The position numbers were made by a program, and so were the translations under genes. The notes under the pieces were generated by a model, which was not told the origin of the DNA, did not search any database, and saw only the letters and a program-made list of their open reading frames with translations. From M3007 sp046329435 (lineage in GTDB: Bacteria > Bacteroidota > Bacteroidia > Chitinophagales > Saprospiraceae), in the NCBI GenBank assembly GCA_046329435.1, contig JAXLUR010000005.1, positions 186,001-250,000 of the forward strand: a stretch of 64,000 nucleotides of DNA, given 5' to 3'. Within the stretch, counting starts at the first letter, position 1; each line of letters starts with the position of its first letter. This document shows positions 59,658 through 64,000 of this stretch, piece after piece.

Positions 59658-62201
59658 TTACGGGTTTTCAACAGTGGTTGTGAGGCTGCCCCGTCCGCGG
59701 GTGTCGAAGGCTCTTATTTTGATGGTTCCGCGGGCAGCAATCGGGCCGTTGTACAGGGTACTGCCCGGCGAAGGCTCGGAGCCGTCGGTCGTGTAGCGCA
59801 GGGCAAGCCCCGGAAACTGAATATTGGCATTGACCAGCCCGTTTTCCGCTATTGCGCCGGGCCAGGGGATGCGGTAGGCAAACCCGCCTGCAAAATAATC
59901 GAGCCTCGGCAGTTCGCGGCGGCCGACCTGCTGCACAAACACCGACCAGGCCCTCGCATATTCCCTTTCGCCGGCGGCTTTATCGGTAGCCTGCGCCCAG
60001 GCGGGGTCTTTCGCCCAGGCACGCTCGGCCACCCCGAGGATTTTGGGCAACAACAGGTATTCCATCTGATCGACGGAGCGCAGGTTTTCGGCCCAAAGCA
60101 GGCCCTGTATGCCGACGATATTGGACCGGCCAAAATCCGTCAGGCGCTCTTTGCAGTTGAACACGGAAGGGTCAAGGGGGTTGCCGTCGGGGTCCTCCGC
60201 GGCGTTTTTATAATAATCAAAGGGAATAAAGTAAAAAGGCTTGTCAATGTCCTGAAAGCCGCCCCAGTAGTAGCCCGGCTCATCGGGGTGTTTGAAACAG
60301 GCCAGATCGAGGTAATTGTTGCTCACCGGCGAAAGTACCACCTTGTAACCTGCATTGGCGAGCCGGTAGGGCAGGTCTTCGGAGCCCCAGCCGGCCACGT
60401 TGTTCCAGACGTGCAGCTGGATATTGTCGTTGGCCATGCGACTGTTAACAATAAGCGTCGGGTGCCCGTCGAGCACGGTTTTGCGCATGCCGGCTTCTTC
60501 CCAGGCCGACAGAAAGAGGCCTTTCGATTGCAGCATGGTATTGATACGGCCGTAAAAATAATACCACAAGTCGTTGATTTCGTGCACGGAAGGGTCTTTC
60601 CCGACCAGTGCCGCACAGAGCGGGGAGCCGGCCCAGGCGCCGGCGGGCACCTCGTCGCCGCCAAAATGGATGGTCGTGAGCGGCGCGTTGGCTTCGCGGT
60701 ACATGGCAATCAGTTCGTCCGTCACCTTTTCGGCAAAACGGTACACGGAAGGCAGGGCCACACACATCACATTGTCGGTCCAGAGCTGTGCCGAACTGTA
60801 CGTCGAACGGTCGTCGGGGTCGCTCAGCAGGTATTCTGTTGCGCCTGCACGGTCGCCCTGGCGCATCAGGCGCTCGTAACGCGCCTGCATGGCCTTGATG
60901 GCAGCCCGGCCGTGCCCGGGCGCTTCCACTTCAGGGACAACGCTGATGTGGCGCTGCTGCGCGTATCGCAGCAGCGCTATGAATTCCTTGCGCGAATAGT
61001 AGCCGCTGCCCTGGGAGCGCCCAGGAACAGGCCCCGCGCCATATGAAGGCGGGAGTACGCCGCGTCCGTCGGCACTGTGGCCGCGCCGGGCGCCCACTTC
61101 GGTGAGTTCCGGCAGGCCCGGAATTTCGATGCGCCAGCCTTCATCGTCGCTGAAATGCAGGTGCAACACATTCATTTTGTAAAGCGCCATCAGGTCGAGC
61201 ACCCTGAACAATTCCTGCTGCGGCTTGAAGTTGCGGGCCACATCGAGCATCAGGCTGCGGTAGGCAAAACGCGGTTCGTCCTCGACCTCCACGGCTGGTA
61301 TGTCGAAACCTTCAGCGGCGTTTCCGTGCCACAATTCCGGCGGCGCAAGAGACCACAAGGATTGAATGCCGTAAAAAATACCGGCTCCGGAGCCCGCCGA
61401 TATTTCGATCCTGCCAGGCTGCACCATGAGCCGGTAGGCTTCGTTTTTCATCGTCGTTTTTTGCAGAACGATCCGAGCCGGGCCCTGGTCGTACCGAACC
61501 GGCACAGGGCTGCCCAGCAAACGTGTCAGTTCGGCCGACAGGTAGTCGGCTTCCGCCCGGAAAGCGCTGTCGCTCTGAATAGTCACGTTTTTATCCAGAT
61601 GAAACACCCCATACAAATCGCTGTAAATCAATGGTGTGGGGAAAATTTTCGGAACCTGCGAGCCCGGCAAATCCTGAATCAGACTGTTCTGCCGATATAT
61701 TTTTCCCGGCGTAACCTGATCCGGCATGGTATTGTTCAAAGGCTCTACGGTGTAGTTGGACAGCGAATATCCCGTGCCGGGCTCCTGGTCCCACACGATA
61801 TATAGGCCCGATGGTACAGCCGTGTAGTTGATCAGCACATCGTAGGAAAAATACTCGATCCGGGCCGACGCTCCCGGGCGCAGGGCGTGGAACGATGCAT
61901 CGGGCCGCATGGCGTAAATGTCGCCGTTCACATGCGAGAAAGTGACTCCGCTACCCGGCCGGGCTTCCCCGATTTCGCGACTGGAATTAAAATACAGGGT
62001 CCAGCCCGAGGCAGGAAAGCTGGTTTTCCCTTTGTTCGTCAGGGTAAATGCCGACAGGGTGTTGTCGCCCCCCTGATACCTGTTGCCGACGAGTTGCCAC
62101 CTGACCGCGAGGTTTTTTTCATCAAAACCGGCCGGCCGGCGGGCATCGGTCAGGAGCAGCAGGGCGGCGCCCAACAGCAGGAATTTGAGTAAAAATTTCA
62201 T
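59658..62201 (-). CDS. Beta-N-acetylhexosaminidase (GH20), secreted
   Basis: An 847-residue exo-glycosidase releasing terminal GlcNAc or GalNAc. A signal peptide (about 1-20) is followed by a CHB_HEX carbohydrate-binding-like domain (about 30-165), GH20b (about 185-305) and the GH20 TIM barrel with LMLDVARNF, LHLHFSDDEGWRIEI, VPEVEAPGHGRAAI and the catalytic pair D516-E517 in HFGGDEVP. A C-terminal CHB_HEX_C-like segment (FPGLALRYTTDGSEPSPGSTLYNGPI) ends the protein. The in-frame TTG at 62216 is less likely than the ATG at 62201. The next gene downstream follows after 5 bp. Confidence 0.94.
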   Translation of the reverse strand: MKFLLKFLLLGAALLLLTDARRPAGFDEKNLAVRWQLVGNRYQGGDNTLSAFTLTNKGKTSFPASGWTLYFNSSREIGEARPGSGVTFSHVNGDIYAMRPDASFHALRPGASARIEYFSYDVLINYTAVPSGLYIVWDQEPGTGYSLSNYTVEPLNNTMPDQVTPGKIYRQNSLIQDLPGSQVPKIFPTPLIYSDLYGVFHLDKNVTIQSDSAFRAEADYLSAELTRLLGSPVPVRYDQGPARIVLQKTTMKNEAYRLMVQPGRIEISAGSGAGIFYGIQSLWSLAPPELWHGNAAEGFDIPAVEVEDEPRFAYRSLMLDVARNFKPQQELFRVLDLMALYKMNVLHLHFSDDEGWRIEIPGLPELTEVGARRGHSADGRGVLPPSYGAGPVPGRSQGSGYYSRKEFIALLRYAQQRHISVVPEVEAPGHGRAAIKAMQARYERLMRQGDRAGATEYLLSDPDDRSTYSSAQLWTDNVMCVALPSVYRFAEKVTDELIAMYREANAPLTTIHFGGDEVPAGAWAGSPLCAALVGKDPSVHEINDLWYYFYGRINTMLQSKGLFLSAWEEAGMRKTVLDGHPTLIVNSRMANDNIQLHVWNNVAGWGSEDLPYRLANAGYKVVLSPVSNNYLDLACFKHPDEPGYYWGGFQDIDKPFYFIPFDYYKNAAEDPDGNPLDPSVFNCKERLTDFGRSNIVGIQGLLWAENLRSVDQMEYLLLPKILGVAERAWAKDPAWAQATDKAAGEREYARAWSVFVQQVGRRELPRLDYFAGGFAYRIPWPGAIAENGLVNANIQFPGLALRYTTDGSEPSPGSTLYNGPIAARGTIKIRAFDTRGRGSLTTTVENP

Positions 62202-62280
62202 AAAGGGCAAGTTCAATTCAAATTAATCCATTCATTTTCAGCAATCTACACAAAAACCCCATGCCAGATTTCCAAAAAGA

Positions 62281-62321
62281 GTCGCCCCAAACATCCGGCC
62301 CTGGGGCGGCATTGGGGCGAC
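62281..62321 (-). terminator. Terminator downstream of susD
   Basis: GTCGCCCCAA (62281-62290) and TTGGGGCGAC (62312-62321) form a perfect 10-bp stem with additional G/C pairing inside. On the minus strand TCTTTTTGG follows. It separates susCD from the hexosaminidase gene. Confidence 0.85.
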
Positions 62322-62342
62322 TTTTCGGATAGGAGCACAGGA

Positions 62343-62389
62343 TGCACTCCCTTGTAAAAAGAAAGGGAGCAGGGGGCCTTGCGGCCCCC
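62343..62389 (-). terminator. Two further hairpins just after susD
   Basis: TGC-CTCCCTT pairs with AAGGGAG-CA (about 62343-62371), and GGGGGCC (62372-62378) pairs with GGCCCCC (62383-62389) around TTGC. They begin 12 bp beyond the susD stop and probably attenuate or protect the susCD transcript 3' end. Confidence 0.6.
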
Positions 62390-62400
62390 GGGGTCACGGA

Positions 62401-63936
62401 TTAATAGCCAAAATTCTGGACGAGGTTCGGGTTGGCGTCGATCTCCAGTTGCGGGATCGGCATTACCCAGCGATAGGTAATACAGTTGGTGTAGTCCATC
62501 TTCACGGGCGGGCTCACCACACCGCCGGCGCAGGTGTAGGTGTATTCCTCCAGCGCATGCATGACGGTAGTGGCCAGATTGATGCGCACGAGATCGTCCC
62601 AGCGTTGGGCTTCGAAAGCCAGTTCGAGACGGCGTTCGTTGAGGATCGTCAAACGCATTTCTTCTTTGGAAAGGGAAGACGACACCGGCGGCAAACCCGC
62701 GCGGGTACGCACCAGATTGAGGGCGGCGGCGGCAGAAGCGGCATCGCCCAGTTCATTGTGCGCTTCGGCCTTGAGCAGGATGATGTCGGCAAGGCGAAGC
62801 AGGTAGAAATCATCGCCACTGGCCCAGCCGGAGGGGTGTTTTTGCTTGAAATTGAATGGAATGGCCGTATTCGGGTCGGCGCATGGGTTCCAGTTTTCGT
62901 CGGCCCAGCTGATCGGATCACCGTTGGCGTCGGTCGTCATGAACGCGATATTGGCGTTTTTCCGCACCACATCGCCCGCGGCATCATAGGCAGCTACGAG
63001 GTCTTTCGACGGGACGCAGTATTTCTGCCAGCCGTCTTCGGGAGCCAGATACAGCTCGACGCCCCAGCAGGAAGCGGCCCAGTTGCCCTCCTGATACGGG
63101 ATTTCGAGGATGGATTCGGCGTTCATGTCGTGGTTGCCATCGAAAAGGTCGGCGTAGTTGGACAGCAGCGAGTAGCCGGCCGGGCTGTTGATGACCTCGT
63201 CGCAGTGGTGCAGCACGTGGTTGTAGTCGCGGTCGGAGCGCTGAGCCCAGGCCTTGGCCAGCATGGCGTTGGCGGCGCCTTTGGTGGCGCGCACTTTGTT
63301 GACGGAGGGGTCGCTGCCGTAGGAATCGGGCAGCTGATTGGCTGCCGTCTCCAGGTCGCTGATGATCTGGGTGTACACGTCGGCTTCGGAAGCCCTGGGT
63401 TTGCGGGTGATTTCCGGGTCGGCCGTATTGGATTCCAGTTCGAGGGGCACGCCGCCGTACATTTTTACCAGCTGGAAATAGTGAAAAGCGCGCAGGAAGC
63501 TGGCTTCGCCGATGATTTGGTTGCGCCGCGCATCCGTCAGATCGGGGTCGGTAATGTCGCCGATTTTAGCCAAAAGAATATTGCAGCGTGCGACACCTCG
63601 GTACAGGGCGCGCCAGTTGGCAAAATTGTGGTCGTTGCTGGGCGGCAGGATAAAGCGGTCGTAGTCGTAGAAAGTCTCTTCGTTGCCGCCGCCGGGATAG
63701 GCATTGTCGGAGCGAACGTCGCTGAGCATGACGTTTTCCCATTGGTAGTAGTCGGAGGCGTAAAAAAGGTTGTAGCAGCCTGCCAGTGCATTCTCCATGT
63801 CGGCAGCAGTTTTGTACGCATTGCCGGTGGTCAGCGAGGTTTTCGGCGTATCGTCGAGGAATTCCGAGCAGCTGTTCAGCATCAGTGCCGCGCCGAAAAG
63901 CAAGGCAGCCGCCGGTAAAAGGATATATTTTTTCAT
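62401..63936 (-). CDS. SusD/RagB-family outer-membrane glycan-binding lipoprotein
   Basis: A 511-residue lipoprotein (signal ending LMLNSC, Cys about 23). It starts SEFLDDTPKTSLTTGNAY and carries the tetratricopeptide-like helices and landmarks of the family: GEASFLRAFHYFQLVKMYGGVPLE (about 143-166), ATKGAANAMLAKAW, EDGWQKYCVPSKDLV, FYLLRLADIILLKAEAHNELG and the C-terminal ERRLELAFEAQRWDDLVR. It binds oligosaccharide at the surface and lids a SusC transporter, the 3' end of which lies directly upstream. Confidence 0.95.
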   Translation of the reverse strand: MKKYILLPAAALLFGAALMLNSCSEFLDDTPKTSLTTGNAYKTAADMENALAGCYNLFYASDYYQWENVMLSDVRSDNAYPGGGNEETFYDYDRFILPPSNDHNFANWRALYRGVARCNILLAKIGDITDPDLTDARRNQIIGEASFLRAFHYFQLVKMYGGVPLELESNTADPEITRKPRASEADVYTQIISDLETAANQLPDSYGSDPSVNKVRATKGAANAMLAKAWAQRSDRDYNHVLHHCDEVINSPAGYSLLSNYADLFDGNHDMNAESILEIPYQEGNWAASCWGVELYLAPEDGWQKYCVPSKDLVAAYDAAGDVVRKNANIAFMTTDANGDPISWADENWNPCADPNTAIPFNFKQKHPSGWASGDDFYLLRLADIILLKAEAHNELGDAASAAAALNLVRTRAGLPPVSSSLSKEEMRLTILNERRLELAFEAQRWDDLVRINLATTVMHALEEYTYTCAGGVVSPPVKMDYTNCITYRWVMPIPQLEIDANPNLVQNFGY

Positions 63937-63956
63937 GTTGAATGTTCAGTTTGACA

Positions 63957-64000
63957 TTAGAAGGTGATGTTCAGGCCGAAAGTAAAATCGCGCGATTGCG
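63957..64000 (-). CDS. SusC/RagA-type TonB-dependent transporter, 3' end only (partial)
   Basis: The minus strand entering the window reads SRDFTFGLNITF followed by a stop at 63957, the usual C-terminal beta-strand of SusC/RagA transporters, in which the last residue is Phe. The stop lies 20 bp before the susD ATG, the usual tandem arrangement. The rest of the gene lies outside the window. Confidence 0.8.
   Translation of the reverse strand, partial: QSRDFTFGLNITF

Noticed and set aside
1..64000. CRISPR arrays, tRNA or rRNA genes
   Set aside because: No regularly spaced direct repeats with unique spacers and no cloverleaf with a GTTCRANYC arm were seen on reading both strands; a covariance search would be needed to exclude an unusual tRNA.

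Overview
The window is a chromosomal segment of a member of the Bacteroidota, probably a Saprospiraceae- or Chitinophagaceae-like heterotroph. This is inferred from several signs: TAnnTTTG-type -7 promoter elements, type A and type B Type IX secretion (T9SS) C-terminal domains, a SusC/SusD pair, and the Bacteroidota form of the division/cell-wall (dcw) cluster. No rRNA, tRNA or CRISPR array was seen.

Region 1-14.7 kb holds core metabolism and envelope genes, mostly on the + strand. In order: the start of an OsmC-like gene (minus strand), an alkyltransferase-like protein, an Fe-S L-serine dehydratase, a HmuY-like secreted protein followed by a TonB-dependent receptor (a probable haem/iron uptake pair), a GlcD-type FAD oxidase divergent from an outer-membrane protein, Kdo transferase, NADP isocitrate dehydrogenase, a small ferredoxin translationally coupled to a secreted protein, and an amidase.

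Region 14.8-27 kb is accessory and in large part visibly A+T-rich. It contains two diverged copies of a ~130-bp palindromic repeat, each in front of an orphan gene. It also contains an IS5-like element whose transposase is split over an A8 run, a group II intron maturase remnant, an RRM RNA-binding protein with a Gly-rich tail, a large beta-propeller protein, a propeller pseudogene, and a train of small membrane or secreted proteins (DUF4386, SH3b, alpha/beta hydrolase, lipoprotein). All of these are single genes in one orientation with long gaps between them.

Region 27.2-44.3 kb is the dcw cluster on the minus strand: mraZ-rsmH-ftsL-ftsI-murE-mraY-murD-ftsW-murG-(lipoprotein)-murC-ftsQ-(S23 fragment)-ftsA-(62-aa membrane protein)-ftsZ. 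murF and ddl are absent. Two small unnamed genes are joined to murG and ftsA by ATGA overlaps. A helically phased set of TGTGG boxes lies over the mraZ promoter.

Region 44.6-55.8 kb carries a 1294-residue T9SS type B surface protein, a TPMT-type methyltransferase, and a sulfur module. The sulfur module is a type II (mitochondrial SQOR-like) sulfide:quinone oxidoreductase divergent from two YeeE/YedE-type membrane proteins, with a perfect CRP-type palindrome between them. After it come ribA, a membrane protein, a membrane-anchored LytTR regulator and a phosphoglucosamine/phosphomannomutase.

Region 55.9-64 kb is a minus-strand amino-sugar/glycan utilisation locus: SusC (3' end only), SusD, a GH20 hexosaminidase, a DUF5009-type acyltransferase, and an unusual fusion of a sialate-O-acetylesterase-like enzyme with a glycerophosphodiester phosphodiesterase.

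Nothing here is clearly a wholly new system. The best candidates for novelty are the sulfur module with its palindrome, the two coupled small genes in the dcw cluster, the MraZ-type box arrays, the duplicated palindromic element and the esterase-GDPD fusion. All assignments come from reading the sequence and from memory of the families; no database search was run.
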